Assembly (NCBI RefSeq): GCF_004153605.1
Contig: NZ_SDSI01000001.1
Location: forward strand, 558,001 to 622,000
Source: Qipengyuania_B thermophila
GTDB taxonomy: Bacteria > Pseudomonadota > Alphaproteobacteria > Sphingomonadales > Sphingomonadaceae
DNA length: 64,000 nucleotides
Reading direction: 5' to 3'
The translations under genes were made by a program, and so were the position numbers. Positions 16,370 to 25,268 of this stretch are shown here, piece by piece (the first letter of the stretch is position 1; each line of letters opens with the position of its first letter). Under the pieces are notes generated by a model that searched no databases, was not told the DNA's origin, and was given only the letters and a program-made list of their open reading frames with translations.

Positions 16370-17655
16370 TGGACGCGCCGGTGACAGCTCGCAAGGATGC
16401 GGACGCGGAACGGGCGGACGTCATCGTCGCGACAGGCCGCGCGCCTGGCGCGGCGCGGCTAGGCAGCAAGGCGGACTTCCCCGGCCTGCTGATGCCCGAC
16501 GGGTCGCCCTGGCATTACCTCGACACCGCCGCCACGGCGCAGAAACCGCGCGCCGTGATCGACGCGATGGCGCGGGCGCTGGGCGAGGATTACGCCACGG
16601 TGCACCGCGGCGTCTATACGCGGTCGGCCAACATGACGCTGGGGTACGAGGCGGCGCGGCGGCGCGTGGCCCGCTTCATCGGCGCGGACGAGGGCGAGAT
16701 CGTGTTCACCCGCGGGGCCACCGAAGCCATCAACCTGGTCGCGAACAGCTGGGGCAACGCGAACCTGAAATCCGGCGACCGCATCCTGCTGAGCCAGCTC
16801 GAGCATCATTCGAACATCGTGCCGTGGCAGCTGCTGGCCGAACGCACCGGAGCGGTGATCGACGTGTGCCCGCTGACGCCGGACGGGCGGATCGATCTCG
16901 ATGCGGCGGAGCGGATGCTGACGGCGCGGCACAGGCTGGTGGCGCTGTGCCATGTGTCGAACGTTCTGGGCAGCGTCCTTGACGCACCGCGCGCCGCTGC
17001 CCTCGCCCGCTCCGTCGGCGCGAAGCTGCTGCTCGACGGCTGCCAGGCCGCGCCGCGCCTCGCCCTCGACATGGCGGCGCTGGGCTGCGACTTCTACGCC
17101 TTTTCCGGTCACAAGCTCTACGGCCCGACCGGCATCGGCGCGCTGTGGGCGCGCGCGGACCTGCTGGAGGCGATGCCGCCGTGGGAAGGCGGCGGGGCGA
17201 TGATCGACAGCGTGACCTTCGCCCGCACCACCTACGCCCCGGCGCCGCAGCGGTTCGAAGCCGGAACGCCTGCCATCACCGAAGCTATCGCCTTGGCCGC
17301 TGCCATCGCCTATGTGGAGGAGATCGGCCTCGACCACATCCACGCGGCGGAACAGGCGCTGGTGCGGCAGACGCGCGAGGGATTGGCCGCAATGAAAGGG
17401 GTGACGCTGTTCGGCCCGGAAGACAGCTGCGGCATCGTCAGCTTCTGCGTCGAGGGGGTGCATCCGCACGATCTGGGCACCATATTGGACGAGGAGAACG
17501 TGGCGATCCGCGCCGGCCATCACTGCGCGCAACCGCTGATGGCGCATCTGGGCGTGCCGGCCACCGCCCGAGCCAGCTTCGGCCTGTATTCGGACGAGGC
17601 GGACGTGGCGGCGCTGATCCGGGGGATCGAGCGCACGAAAAGGATATTCGGATGA
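16369..17655 (+). CDS. sufS: cysteine desulfurase SufS
   Basis: This 428-residue PLP enzyme releases sulfur from cysteine for cluster assembly. The PLP lysine is in FSGHKLYGPTG (Lys249), pyridine-nitrogen Asp in LLDGCQAAPR, and the sulfur-accepting cysteine in IRAGHHCAQPL (Cys386). These are group II desulfurase features. A charged N-terminal extension of about 35 residues precedes the catalytic domain. No sufE gene lies nearby. The gene overlaps sufD at one end and sufT at the other (ATGA). Confidence 0.95.
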   Translation: MDAPVTARKDADAERADVIVATGRAPGAARLGSKADFPGLLMPDGSPWHYLDTAATAQKPRAVIDAMARALGEDYATVHRGVYTRSANMTLGYEAARRRVARFIGADEGEIVFTRGATEAINLVANSWGNANLKSGDRILLSQLEHHSNIVPWQLLAERTGAVIDVCPLTPDGRIDLDAAERMLTARHRLVALCHVSNVLGSVLDAPRAAALARSVGAKLLLDGCQAAPRLALDMAALGCDFYAFSGHKLYGPTGIGALWARADLLEAMPPWEGGGAMIDSVTFARTTYAPAPQRFEAGTPAITEAIALAAAIAYVEEIGLDHIHAAEQALVRQTREGLAAMKGVTLFGPEDSCGIVSFCVEGVHPHDLGTILDEENVAIRAGHHCAQPLMAHLGVPATARASFGLYSDEADVAALIRGIERTKRIFG

Positions 17656-18194
17656 CCGACGGCACAGACAAGACCTTCATTGCCGCCCCGTCGCCGGCCG
17701 ATGCGCTGTCGCAGCTCGCCCCGCACCTTCCGCGCACGGATGAGCGTCCCGCCAAACCCCGCCGCGCCCGGGTCGAGGACGCAGTCGATCCGGACGAGGA
17801 GACCCCGCGCGACAAGCTGGAGCGCAAACGGGACTATCTCGACGGGTTCCTCGCTCGCAAACCGGAAACCGTCCCGGCCGGAGAACCCGGAGGCGCGCTT
17901 TATGAACAGGTGGTCGCTGCGCTCAAGGAAATCTACGATCCGGAGATTCCGGTGAACATCTATGATCTGGGCCTCATCTATGGCGTCGATGCCAGTGACG
18001 ATGGCGACGTGGTCGTCACCATGACGCTGACGACCCCGCATTGCCCCGTCGCCGAGTCCATGCCCGCGGAGGTGGAGCTGCGCGCCGCCTCGGTTCCCGG
18101 TGTCCGCGACGCGCAGGTCAAGCTGGTGTGGGATCCCCCTTGGGGACCGGACAAGATGAGCGACGAGGCGCGCCTCGAACTGGGGATGCTGTGA
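17652..18194 (+). CDS. sufT: SufT/DUF59 Fe-S assembly accessory protein
   Basis: This 180-residue protein has a MIP18/DUF59 domain in its C-terminal half (LKEIYDPEIPVNIYDLGLIYGV, then TLTTPHCPVAESMPAEV with the conserved cysteine, and LVWDPPWGPDKMSDEARLELGM). Such proteins help deliver clusters to target enzymes. The N-terminal 80 residues are a charged, probably disordered extension longer than in the minimal family (about 100 residues). Both ends overlap their neighbours (ATGA with sufS, TGATG with sufA), so it is a full member of the operon. Confidence 0.9.
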   Translation: MTDGTDKTFIAAPSPADALSQLAPHLPRTDERPAKPRRARVEDAVDPDEETPRDKLERKRDYLDGFLARKPETVPAGEPGGALYEQVVAALKEIYDPEIPVNIYDLGLIYGVDASDDGDVVVTMTLTTPHCPVAESMPAEVELRAASVPGVRDAQVKLVWDPPWGPDKMSDEARLELGML

Positions 18195-18550
18195 TGCAGG
18201 ACGCGAAAACCCGCAGCCGTCCTGCCGCCGTGCTGCTGACCCCGGCGGCCGAAGCGCGCATCGCGCATTTGATGGCGCAAGCCCCGGCAGACGCCATTGG
18301 CGTCAAGCTGTCCACTCCGCGACGCGGCTGTTCGGGCCTTGCTTACTCGGTCGACTACGTGACGCAGGAAGCCACTTTCGACGAGAAGATCGAAACGCCC
18401 GGCGGCACCTTCTATATCGACGGTGCTTCGGTGCTTTATCTCGTCGGCAGCACGATGGACTGGGTAGAGGACGACTTCACAGCCGGATTCGTCTTCAACA
18501 ATCCCAACGCCAAGGGGGCGTGTGGCTGCGGCGAAAGTTTCATGGTATAG
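18194..18550 (+). CDS. sufA: A-type Fe-S carrier SufA
   Basis: This 118-residue HesB/IscA-family carrier moves clusters from the scaffold to apoproteins. The three conserved cysteines are present: Cys46 in RRGCSGLAY, and Cys110 and Cys112 in GACGCGESF. It is the last gene of the suf operon. Downstream (18,551-18,789) I see no further gene. Confidence 0.95.
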   Translation: MQDAKTRSRPAAVLLTPAAEARIAHLMAQAPADAIGVKLSTPRRGCSGLAYSVDYVTQEATFDEKIETPGGTFYIDGASVLYLVGSTMDWVEDDFTAGFVFNNPNAKGACGCGESFMV

Positions 18551-18789
18551 CGGGGCATCATGAACCCCCGCGCACGACTCCGTCAAAAAATGCGCCAGAT
18601 GGACGCTGCCATGCGTCACGCGAGGGTCGATGATGTAACGTGCCGGATCGTGCTTCAACACTTCGCGCGGCGAACCCGGCGTTCAGGGCGCCGCAAGCCG
18701 CCCGAGGCCGGGATCGCAGTGCCGGCTATACCTCCTCGCGGCCCGCTCCCGCTTCAGGGCGGCGCCGAAGCTCCGCTTGATTTCACGCC

Positions 18790-19218
18790 CTAGCGCCTGA
18801 GCGCACGGACACAGGCGGCACGGTCCACCTCTTCCGCGTCACTTGCCCGGCGCGCCTCGACATGGGTGGCGACCGGTTCGGCGCCCTCGCGCAAGGGATA
18901 AAGGTAGATGTCGAGCACGCAGCGCGGTCCCGCCCACTGCAGGATCAGCGCATCCCCCTCGGGCACGACCAGCCGCGCCGGACCGAACTGGCGCAGGAGG
19001 GCGGCGCGGTTCTGGCCGATGACGCCATCGAGACCCGGCCCCTGCATGACGGTCGGCGCGCGAAAGCCGGAGCGCGGCGGCGCCGGATCGGTGGCCGGAA
19101 CTCCCGCCGGTGCGCGCGCGGCGGGCGGGGGACCGGACGTGCCCGGCTGCGGCACCACGGTGGCACATCCTGCGGCAAGGGGCAGCAGCACTAGCGCTGC
19201 GGCGCGGCGATGGTTCAT
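18790..19218 (-). CDS. lipoprotein of unknown function
   Basis: The 142-residue protein has a signal peptide with lipobox AAGC (Cys18), then a Pro/Ala-rich linker (to about residue 55) and a compact domain (IGQNRAALLRQFGPARLVVPEG, then WAGPRCVLDIYLYP). The C-terminal domain has the look of a small SmpA/OmlA-like or NTF2-like envelope domain, with two cysteines (CVLD and AACVRAL) that could form a disulfide. The sufA end and this end converge. Its ATG overlaps the EI24-family stop (ATGA). Confidence 0.7.
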   Translation of the reverse strand: MNHRRAAALVLLPLAAGCATVVPQPGTSGPPPAARAPAGVPATDPAPPRSGFRAPTVMQGPGLDGVIGQNRAALLRQFGPARLVVPEGDALILQWAGPRCVLDIYLYPLREGAEPVATHVEARRASDAEEVDRAACVRALRR

Positions 19219-19904
19219 CGGGCTCCTCTGAAACGGCTTTGGTGAACGAGATGTGTCGCGGCCGCCGCGCCGATCACGGGCGCAAGCAGTCCGGCCACCG
19301 GCACCAGCAGCAGCAAGGCGATGACGGCACCGAGAGCGAAGCGCATGCGGGCGGGGATCGGGTGCGTTCCAGCCGCGTGGTCAGGATGGCGAAGCCACAC
19401 CATGTCCTGCAGCTCCCGTCCGAGCAGGGCCGCGTTGACCAATCCGAACAGGAGCGCCGGACCGATCGCAGTCGGGACGAGCAGCAGCGCGGGGACGAGA
19501 ACGATGCCGTTCGCGGCGAGCGCGCGGCTGCTGGCCCGCATCGCCTGGGCAAGCTCGCGCCCAAGGGGGAGCGGGCGCATCCGCGCGGCAATGGCGGGAT
19601 AGTGCCGCCCTTCCACCGCCCGCACCACGTCTTCGGCAAAGAACTGCATCACGGCGAGCGCGACGATGCGGAACAGCACCCAGCCGCCGAGAACGGCAGC
19701 GGCAAGGCCCAGCAGCGCACCGGCCTCGCGCGCCAGCGGCATCTGCACCCGGTCGAGCAGCCAGCCGAACCCGGCCGCGACCGCCACGCCGAGCGCAGCG
19801 AACGCCAGCACGGTGAGTGCCGCGACCTTGACCAGCACCGCCACGACGCGGCGATCGCCAAGCTGGGCCACCGCCAGCAGCAGCGCGCGGGGAAGGGACA
19901 TCAT
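19215..19904 (-). CDS. EI24/CysZ-like integral membrane protein
   Basis: This 229-residue protein has four to five long hydrophobic segments. It has the EI24-domain layout: helices around residues 25-50 and 60-90, the amphipathic FFAEDVVRAVEGRHYP, a central LLLVPTAIGPALLFGLVNAALLGREL, and a C-terminal helix pair. E. coli CysZ is a sulfate permease of this family, but no cys genes are near, so the substrate is open. It forms a two-gene leftward unit with the lipoprotein. Confidence 0.7.
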   Translation of the reverse strand: MMSLPRALLLAVAQLGDRRVVAVLVKVAALTVLAFAALGVAVAAGFGWLLDRVQMPLAREAGALLGLAAAVLGGWVLFRIVALAVMQFFAEDVVRAVEGRHYPAIAARMRPLPLGRELAQAMRASSRALAANGIVLVPALLLVPTAIGPALLFGLVNAALLGRELQDMVWLRHPDHAAGTHPIPARMRFALGAVIALLLLVPVAGLLAPVIGAAAATHLVHQSRFRGAR

Positions 19905-20015
19905 CGCTCCGAGAATGGCGACCGCCGCGCTGCGAAGTCAACGCTTCCTCTTGGCCTTGTGACGCGCGGCGGCTAGGGCGCGCCTGTCCCTGATCCTCCC
20001 TGTCCCGGAGAACGC

Positions 20016-21026
20016 ATGCCCCAGCCCCGCTACGACGTGATCGCCATCGGCAACGCCATCGTCGATGTCATGGCCCCGTGCGACGATGCGTTGCTGGAGG
20101 AGCTGGAGCTGCGCAAGGGCGGGATGACCCTGGTCGACACGGCGCGCGCCCGCACGCTCTATGACGCCATGGGCCCCGCGCGCGAGATTTCCGGAGGGTC
20201 GGCCGCCAACACCCTTGCCGGGCTGGCTGCGCTTGGCCTCGAATGCGCCTTCATCGGCCAGGTCGCCGACGATCAGCTGGGCGAGGTGTTCGCGCACGAC
20301 ATCCGCGCCGCCGGAATCGACTTCGACACGCCGGCCCGGGCCGGCGACCCGCCGACCGCGCGCTGCCTCATCTTCGTGACCCCGGACGGCGAGCGGACGA
20401 TGAACACCTTTCTGGGCGCAAGCCAGTTCCTGCCCCCGGCGGCGCTGGACGAGGACACCATCGCCTCCGCCGCGATCCTCTACCTCGAAGGCTATCTGTG
20501 GGATCCCGAAGAGCCGCGCCGGGCCATGCGCCGGGCCATCGAGGTGGCCCGCGGGGCGGGACGGCAGGTCGCCTTCACCGCCTCGGAGAGCTTCGTCATC
20601 GAACGGCACGGCGACGACTTCCGCGCGCTCATCGCCGACGGGCTGATCGACATCCTCTTCGTCAACGAAAGCGAGCTGGCCAGCCTGACCGGCAAGGCGA
20701 GCTTCGAGGACGGAGTGGCCAGTCTGGCCGGCCAGGTCCCGGTGCTGGTCGCCACCCGCAGCGCCCGCGGCGCGGTGGCGGTGGCCGGGGGCGAGCGGGT
20801 CGACATTGCCGCCGAGCCGGTCGACCGGGTGGTGGACACGACCGGCGCGGGCGATCTGTTCGCCGCCGGCTTCCTTTCCGGCCATGTCTCCGGCGCGCCG
20901 CTGCGCGAATGCCTGCGCCGGGGTGCGGTCTGCGCGGCCGAGATCATCAGCCATTACGGCGCGCGGCCGGAAGCCGATCTTGCCCGTCTCGTCGCGGAGA
21001 GGACCGACAGCTTGCTCCAGGGTTAA
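20016..21026 (+). CDS. PfkB-family carbohydrate kinase, adenosine-kinase-like
   Basis: This 336-residue ribokinase-fold kinase has the N-terminal PfkB signature GGSAANTLAGLAALG and the C-terminal signature DTTGAGDLFAAGFLSG with the catalytic Asp. The AIVDVMAPCDDALLEELEL start, RTMNTFLGAS and FVNESELASLTG are typical of the bacterial adenosine-kinase-like group. Its role is probably phosphorylation of adenosine or a related nucleoside. It is transcribed alone or with the regulator downstream (70-bp gap). Confidence 0.88.
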   Translation: MPQPRYDVIAIGNAIVDVMAPCDDALLEELELRKGGMTLVDTARARTLYDAMGPAREISGGSAANTLAGLAALGLECAFIGQVADDQLGEVFAHDIRAAGIDFDTPARAGDPPTARCLIFVTPDGERTMNTFLGASQFLPPAALDEDTIASAAILYLEGYLWDPEEPRRAMRRAIEVARGAGRQVAFTASESFVIERHGDDFRALIADGLIDILFVNESELASLTGKASFEDGVASLAGQVPVLVATRSARGAVAVAGGERVDIAAEPVDRVVDTTGAGDLFAAGFLSGHVSGAPLRECLRRGAVCAAEIISHYGARPEADLARLVAERTDSLLQG

Positions 21027-21044
21027 TGTTCCGTTCCGAAACAT
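21026..21044. promoter_or_regulatory. dyad upstream of the LytTR regulator
   Basis: ATGTTCCGTTCCGAAACAT is an 8-of-9 inverted repeat starting at the last base of the kinase gene and ending 52 bp before the regulator ATG. It could be an operator or part of a weak terminator; there is no T-run, so I favour an operator. Confidence 0.25.
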
Positions 21045-21096
21045 CCTGCCAGTTTGCTCGTTTGCCGGACATCCCCTCATTGCGAGCGACCGCTTC

Positions 21097-21894
21097 ATGA
21101 CCATCCGCACCATTCTCGTCGATGACGAGAAACTCGCCATTCAGGGCCTTCAGCTCCGCCTCGAACCGTTCGAGGACATCGAGATCATCGGCACCTGCGC
21201 CAACGGCCGCGAGGCCATCCGGCGCATCAAGACGGACAAGCCCGACCTCGTCTTTCTCGACATCCAGATGCCCGGCTTCGACGGCTTCTCCGTGGTCTCG
21301 GGCGTGATGGACATCGAACCGCCCCTGTTCGTCTTCGTGACGGCGTATCAGGAACACGCCATCCGCGCCTTCGAGGCGAACGCCGTCAACTACCTGATGA
21401 AGCCGGTCGACGAGGACAAGCTTGCCGACACGGTTGAACGGGTCCGCACCCGTCTCGCCGAGAAGCGTTCGGCCGAGGAGGCTTCCAAGCTGATGAACGT
21501 GCTGGCCGAAGTCGCGCCCGACGCAGCCGAGGAGCTGTCCGCCGACGCGGGCGAAAGCGCCGACCGGTTCGAGAAGCTCATCAACATCAAGGACCGGGGG
21601 CAGATCTTCCGCGTCGAGGTGAACACGATCGAGCATATCGAGGCGGCCGGCGACTACATGTGCATTTACACCGGCGACAATTCGCTGATCCTGCGCGAGA
21701 CGATGAAGGATCTCGAGCGCCGCCTCGACCCGCGCAAGTTCCAGCGGGTCCATCGCTCGACCATCGTCAACCTGGACCAGGTGCGGCAGGTCAAGCCGCA
21801 CACGAACGGCGAATGTTTCCTCGTGCTCGAGTCTGGTGCGGAGGTGAAGGTGTCCCGCTCCTATCGCGACGTGGTGGCGCGCTTCGTCCATTGA
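21097..21894 (+). CDS. LytTR-type response regulator
   Basis: This 265-residue two-component regulator has a CheY-like receiver (residues 3-120) with acidic pocket DDE (9-11), phospho-acceptor Asp55 in FLDIQMPG and the FVTAYQEHAI segment. A linker (about 125-155) leads to a LytTR DNA-binding domain (about 160-265: INIKDRGQIFRVEV, then FQRVHRSTIVNLDQVRQV). LytTR proteins bind direct-repeat sites. No kinase is adjacent, but a LytS-type histidine kinase lies 6.3 kb downstream on the other strand. Confidence 0.93.
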   Translation: MTIRTILVDDEKLAIQGLQLRLEPFEDIEIIGTCANGREAIRRIKTDKPDLVFLDIQMPGFDGFSVVSGVMDIEPPLFVFVTAYQEHAIRAFEANAVNYLMKPVDEDKLADTVERVRTRLAEKRSAEEASKLMNVLAEVAPDAAEELSADAGESADRFEKLINIKDRGQIFRVEVNTIEHIEAAGDYMCIYTGDNSLILRETMKDLERRLDPRKFQRVHRSTIVNLDQVRQVKPHTNGECFLVLESGAEVKVSRSYRDVVARFVH

Positions 21895-21949
21895 CGGGGC
21901 GACAAGCCGCGGTTGCGCCCGCCGCACGGATGGCGCACGGGTCCGGTGC

Positions 21950-22813
21950 ATGAGCACCTTTGCCCTTGTGGGTTTCGACCTTGACCGCTTCGTCGCCGAC
22001 ACGCTGGCCGAGGATCTGGGCACCGCCCACCCGGACGGCGGCATTGATGTCACCAGCACGGCGGTCATCCCCGCCGGAACGCGCTTTGCCGGAGAGATGC
22101 GCACGCGCGAACCCGTCACGGTGGCCGGCCTGCCGCTGGCCGAGGCGTTCTTTCGCGCGCTCGACCCGTGTGTGCGGTGCGAGCTCCGGATCGCGGAGGG
22201 AGAGGAGATCGCCGCCGGCACGGTCCTGCTGCGTCTCGAAGGAGACGCACGGGCGCTGCTGACCGCGGAACGCAGCGCGCTCAACACAGTGCAGCACCTT
22301 TCGGGCATCGCGACGCTCACCCGCCGCTACGTGCAGGCAATGAACCGCGCATCCTGCACCCTGCTCGACACGCGCAAGACCCTGCCGGGGCTGCGGGCGC
22401 TGGAGAAATACGCGGTGCGCATGGGCGGCGGGGAGAACCACCGCATGGGCCTGTGGGACGCGGCGATGATCAAGGACAACCACGTGCTCGTCGCCGGCTC
22501 CGTCGCCGAGGCGGTCCGGCGGGCGCGGGAGGCCGGCATTGCCGACATCATCTGCGAAGTCGACAGCCTCGACCAGATCGAGCCGGCGCTGCGCGCGGGA
22601 GCGACCCGCCTGCTGCTCGACAACATGGATGCGGACACGCTGCGCGAGGCGGTGGCGCGCGTTGCCGGCCGCGTGCCGACCGAGGCGAGCGGCGGCATCA
22701 CGCTCGACACCATTGCCGCCAAGGCCGCCGCCGGCGTCGACTACATCTCGGTCGGCCGGCTGACGCAGAGCGCGCCGGCAGCCGACATCGGCCTCGACTT
22801 CACCCCGCTGTAA
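21950..22813 (+). CDS. nadC: nicotinate-nucleotide diphosphorylase (quinolinate PRTase)
   Basis: This 287-residue enzyme converts quinolinate and PRPP to nicotinate mononucleotide in de novo NAD synthesis. It has the AEDLG start, RTALN-type core (AERSALNTVQHLSGIAT), DTRKTLPGLRALEKYAVRMGGG with substrate-binding Arg and Lys, HRMGLWDAAMIKDNH, and EASGGITLDTI near the end. Length is normal. nadA and nadB are not in the window. Confidence 0.95.
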   Translation: MSTFALVGFDLDRFVADTLAEDLGTAHPDGGIDVTSTAVIPAGTRFAGEMRTREPVTVAGLPLAEAFFRALDPCVRCELRIAEGEEIAAGTVLLRLEGDARALLTAERSALNTVQHLSGIATLTRRYVQAMNRASCTLLDTRKTLPGLRALEKYAVRMGGGENHRMGLWDAAMIKDNHVLVAGSVAEAVRRAREAGIADIICEVDSLDQIEPALRAGATRLLLDNMDADTLREAVARVAGRVPTEASGGITLDTIAAKAAAGVDYISVGRLTQSAPAADIGLDFTPL

Positions 22814-22836
22814 GGCTGCACGCGCGGGCGCCGCTT

Positions 22837-23442
22837 TCAGCCGGCGAGCAGATTGACCGACAGCGACAGCACGCCGAGGTTGAACACGAAGGCGAACAGC
22901 CCATGCCCGGTGACCACCCGGCGCAGCGCCTTGCCGGTGATGGCGATGTCGGCCGTCTGGCACGTCATGCCGATCACCGCCGCGAAGTGGACGAAGTCGG
23001 CGAAATCGGGAACGGCGGTGCCGGGGAACTCCAGCCCTGACCCGTGGCCCTCGTTCCAGAACAGGCGCGCATAGTGGAGGGCGAAGATCAGATTGGCGAA
23101 GACCCACGCCGCGGCGAGCGCCACGAGCAGCAGGATGCGCTCGAGCGCAGCGAGCGAGGCGCGCTCGAGCAGCAGCAGCGACAGCGCCACGAGCACCGTG
23201 CTGCTGATCGTCACCGTGAGCGCGAGGAGCAGCAGCCCGCCGGCATCGTCGCGTCGGGCCTCGCGCCGCAGAGTCTCCGGATCGCCTCCCCGCCACAGCG
23301 GGATGAAGGAGAGGGCAAAGACCAGCACGGCGATGCTGAAGCCGCAGAGAAGCGCCAGGCGCGTAGGCAGCACCAGCGTCAGCGCCGCGCTGCCGACCGC
23401 GCAGGTGACGAGAAACAGCAGATAGCGCGGGTGCTTCAGCAC
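22837..23442 (-). CDS. DUF1345 integral membrane protein
   Basis: This protein has about 201 residues from GTG 23442, with five to six hydrophobic helices and the DUF1345 signature near the end: YARLFW, then PDFADFVHFAAVIGMTCQTADIAITGKALRR. The function of the family is unknown. The start codon overlaps the last bases of tadA, so it is coupled to it. The frame is open further upstream but only as the shadow of tadA. Confidence 0.8.
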   Translation of the reverse strand: MLKHPRYLLFLVTCAVGSAALTLVLPTRLALLCGFSIAVLVFALSFIPLWRGGDPETLRREARRDDAGGLLLLALTVTISSTVLVALSLLLLERASLAALERILLLVALAAAWVFANLIFALHYARLFWNEGHGSGLEFPGTAVPDFADFVHFAAVIGMTCQTADIAITGKALRRVVTGHGLFAFVFNLGVLSLSVNLLAG

Positions 23443-23930
23443 CGCCTGCCCGCAAAAAACCGGCGCAGCAGCGCGGCGCTCGCGCAGGCGCCGATGCCGC
23501 CGTAAATGTCGGGGCGGTGCAGCGTCTGGGGCTGCGTGAACAGCCGCGCGCCATGTTCCACTGCGCCCCCCTTCGGGTCGGAGGCGCCGTAATACAGCCG
23601 GCGGATGCGGGCGTGGGCGATGGCGCCGGCGCACATGGCGCACGGCTCGAGCGTGACCCACAGGTCGCACTCGCCCAGCCGTTCTGCGCCCAGCCGCGCG
23701 GCGGCCTGACGCAGCGCGAGGATCTCGGCATGGGCGGTCGGGTCGCTCAGACCGCGCGGCGCGTTGTGCGCCGCGGCCAGCACCTCGCCGCTGCGCACGA
23801 TCACCGCGCCGACAGGCACCTCTCCTGCCGCGGCGGCCCGCTGTGCCTGCGCAAGCGCCTCCTCCATGGGCGCGGGCAAGGGCCAGCGCTCGGCACGCCG
23901 TCCGTTCCCGCTCCCGTGTGCACCGGTCAT
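23436..23930 (-). CDS. tadA: tRNA-specific adenosine deaminase TadA
   Basis: This 164-residue zinc deaminase edits A34 of tRNA-Arg(ACG) to inosine. The zinc and catalytic motif is TAHAEI (His67, Glu69) with PCAMC (Cys97, Cys100). The core is framed by GEVPVGAVIV and the C-terminal GGAVEHGARLF. A basic extension of about 20 residues precedes the catalytic domain. It is transcribed away from rpmB and coupled to the DUF1345 gene. Confidence 0.95.
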   Translation of the reverse strand: MTGAHGSGNGRRAERWPLPAPMEEALAQAQRAAAAGEVPVGAVIVRSGEVLAAAHNAPRGLSDPTAHAEILALRQAAARLGAERLGECDLWVTLEPCAMCAGAIAHARIRRLYYGASDPKGGAVEHGARLFTQPQTLHRPDIYGGIGACASAALLRRFFAGRRC

Positions 23931-23978
23931 GCCCGCCTGCTAGCGCATGGCCGGTACGGGCGATAGTGCCGCATCGGC

Positions 23979-24007
23979 TTGACCTGACCGCCCGCCGCCG
24001 CTAAGCG
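23979..24007 (+). promoter_or_regulatory. candidate rpmB promoter
   Basis: TTGACC (23979-23984) is followed after 17 bases by TAAGCG (24002-24007), a reasonable -35/-10 pair 52 bp before the rpmB start. Only the -35 is close to consensus. Confidence 0.4.
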
Positions 24008-24058
24008 CGCGGCTTTCCCGGCAACGCCGTCCTTATTCAGATTCGAACGAGAGCAACC

Positions 24059-24349
24059 ATGTCGCGCATCTGCGAACTCACGGGCAAGGGCCGTCAGGTC
24101 GGCCACAATGTCAGCCACGCCAACAACAAGACGAAGCGCGTGTTCCTGCCCAATCTGCAGAACGTCACGCTGATGAGCGACACACTTGAACGCGCGTTCA
24201 AGTTTCGCGTGTCGACGCACGGGCTGCGGTCGGTCGAACACAATGGCGGGCTCGACAACTGGCTGCTTAAGACCGCGGACGACAAGCTGTCGGCCAGCGC
24301 CCTCAAGGTGAAGCGCGAGCTCAAGAAGGCGGCGAACACCGGCTCCTGA
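24059..24349 (+). CDS. rpmB: 50S ribosomal protein L28
   Basis: This 96-residue protein matches alphaproteobacterial bL28: CELTGKGRQVGHNVSHANNK at the start with the conserved GKG and NNKTKR basic region, then FLPNLQNV and ALKVKRELKK. Alphaproteobacterial L28 is longer than the E. coli form (78 residues), as here. A purine-rich site (CGAGAG) lies just before ATG 24059. The gene is monocistronic and converges on the M23 peptidase with a 16-bp gap. Confidence 0.97.
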   Translation: MSRICELTGKGRQVGHNVSHANNKTKRVFLPNLQNVTLMSDTLERAFKFRVSTHGLRSVEHNGGLDNWLLKTADDKLSASALKVKRELKKAANTGS

Positions 24350-24365
24350 GAGCGGAGCCTCCGGC

Positions 24366-25268
24366 TTAGCGCGGAGGCACGAAAAGCAGCGGGTCGAGCC
24401 GCTCGCCATTCCACGTCAGACCCCAGTGCAGGTGCGGCCCGCTGGCGCGTCCGCTCGCCCCGACTGTGCCCAGCACCTGTCCCTGCCGCACCGTCTGCCC
24501 CTCGCTCACCGCGAGACTGTCGGCATGGAGAAAGGCGCTGCCCAGCCCCTGTCCGTGGTCGATCAGCAGGAGCTTGCCCTCGAGGGTGAAGTCCTCGCGC
24601 GCCGCCAGCACCACCACCCCGTCCGCCGGAGCGGTGAACGGCGTTCCGCGCGGCGTGGCAATGTCCAGTCCCGTGTGGTAGGAGCCCGGCTCCCCGCGAT
24701 AGATCCGCTGCGCGCCGAACAGGCCTGAAATCCTTCCTTCTGCCGGCCAGGCGAACACCTGTCGCCACCCCTGCGCGCCGGTCCGACGTGCGCGGGCGGC
24801 GGCGATCCGCTCCAGCTCAGGGCGTCTGCGGGCAAGAAAGGTCTCGCTGCTCCCCGGCGGGCGGATTGCGGCATTGACATGCTCGATCCGCCATTCGCGC
24901 CGCTGCAGGACGACCTCGCGCCGCAGGGCGTCATCCTCGCCGTCGACGCCGATCGCCAGACGCAGGGGCGCATCACGGTCGAAGCCGGCGAAGAACTGCC
25001 CGTCTGCCTCCGGCTCGATGCGATGCCGCCCGAGCAGCACCGCGCCCGTTCCACGTGGAACCCGGCCGCGCATCCAGCCGCCCTGCTCGAACACACCGGA
25101 AAAGGTCAGGGCAGACTCCGCCGGACGCGGTGCCGCAGAGGTGTCGGGCGTGGGAGGAGGCGTCGGCGGCGCCCCATCCGCTGCTCGCCGCTCGGCCGCC
25201 ACGCAGCCGGCCAGAATGGCGAGGCCGCCAAGACCGGCGGCCAGACGTGCGGCGCGGCGAAACTTCAC
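24366..25268 (-). CDS. M23-family (LytM) metallopeptidase, envelope lipoprotein
   Basis: This 300-residue protein has a lipobox-like ILAGC after a hydrophobic stretch. The C-terminal LytM domain (about 190-300) has the zinc-binding pattern YHTGLDIATP and GPHLHWGL (HxH). It should cut peptidoglycan cross-links or activate amidases. The middle region (about 60-170) is a beta-rich domain without a clear name. GTG 25268 overlaps the stop of the DUF2093 gene (GTGA), which fixes the start. The longer frame upstream is that gene's shadow. Confidence 0.9.
   Translation of the reverse strand: MKFRRAARLAAGLGGLAILAGCVAAERRAADGAPPTPPPTPDTSAAPRPAESALTFSGVFEQGGWMRGRVPRGTGAVLLGRHRIEPEADGQFFAGFDRDAPLRLAIGVDGEDDALRREVVLQRREWRIEHVNAAIRPPGSSETFLARRRPELERIAAARARRTGAQGWRQVFAWPAEGRISGLFGAQRIYRGEPGSYHTGLDIATPRGTPFTAPADGVVVLAAREDFTLEGKLLLIDHGQGLGSAFLHADSLAVSEGQTVRQGQVLGTVGASGRASGPHLHWGLTWNGERLDPLLFVPPR

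Noticed and set aside
18560..18793. A 77-residue frame after sufA
   Set aside because: It has basic and proline-rich composition, no ribosome site of note and no family; it lies in the gap between converging genes.
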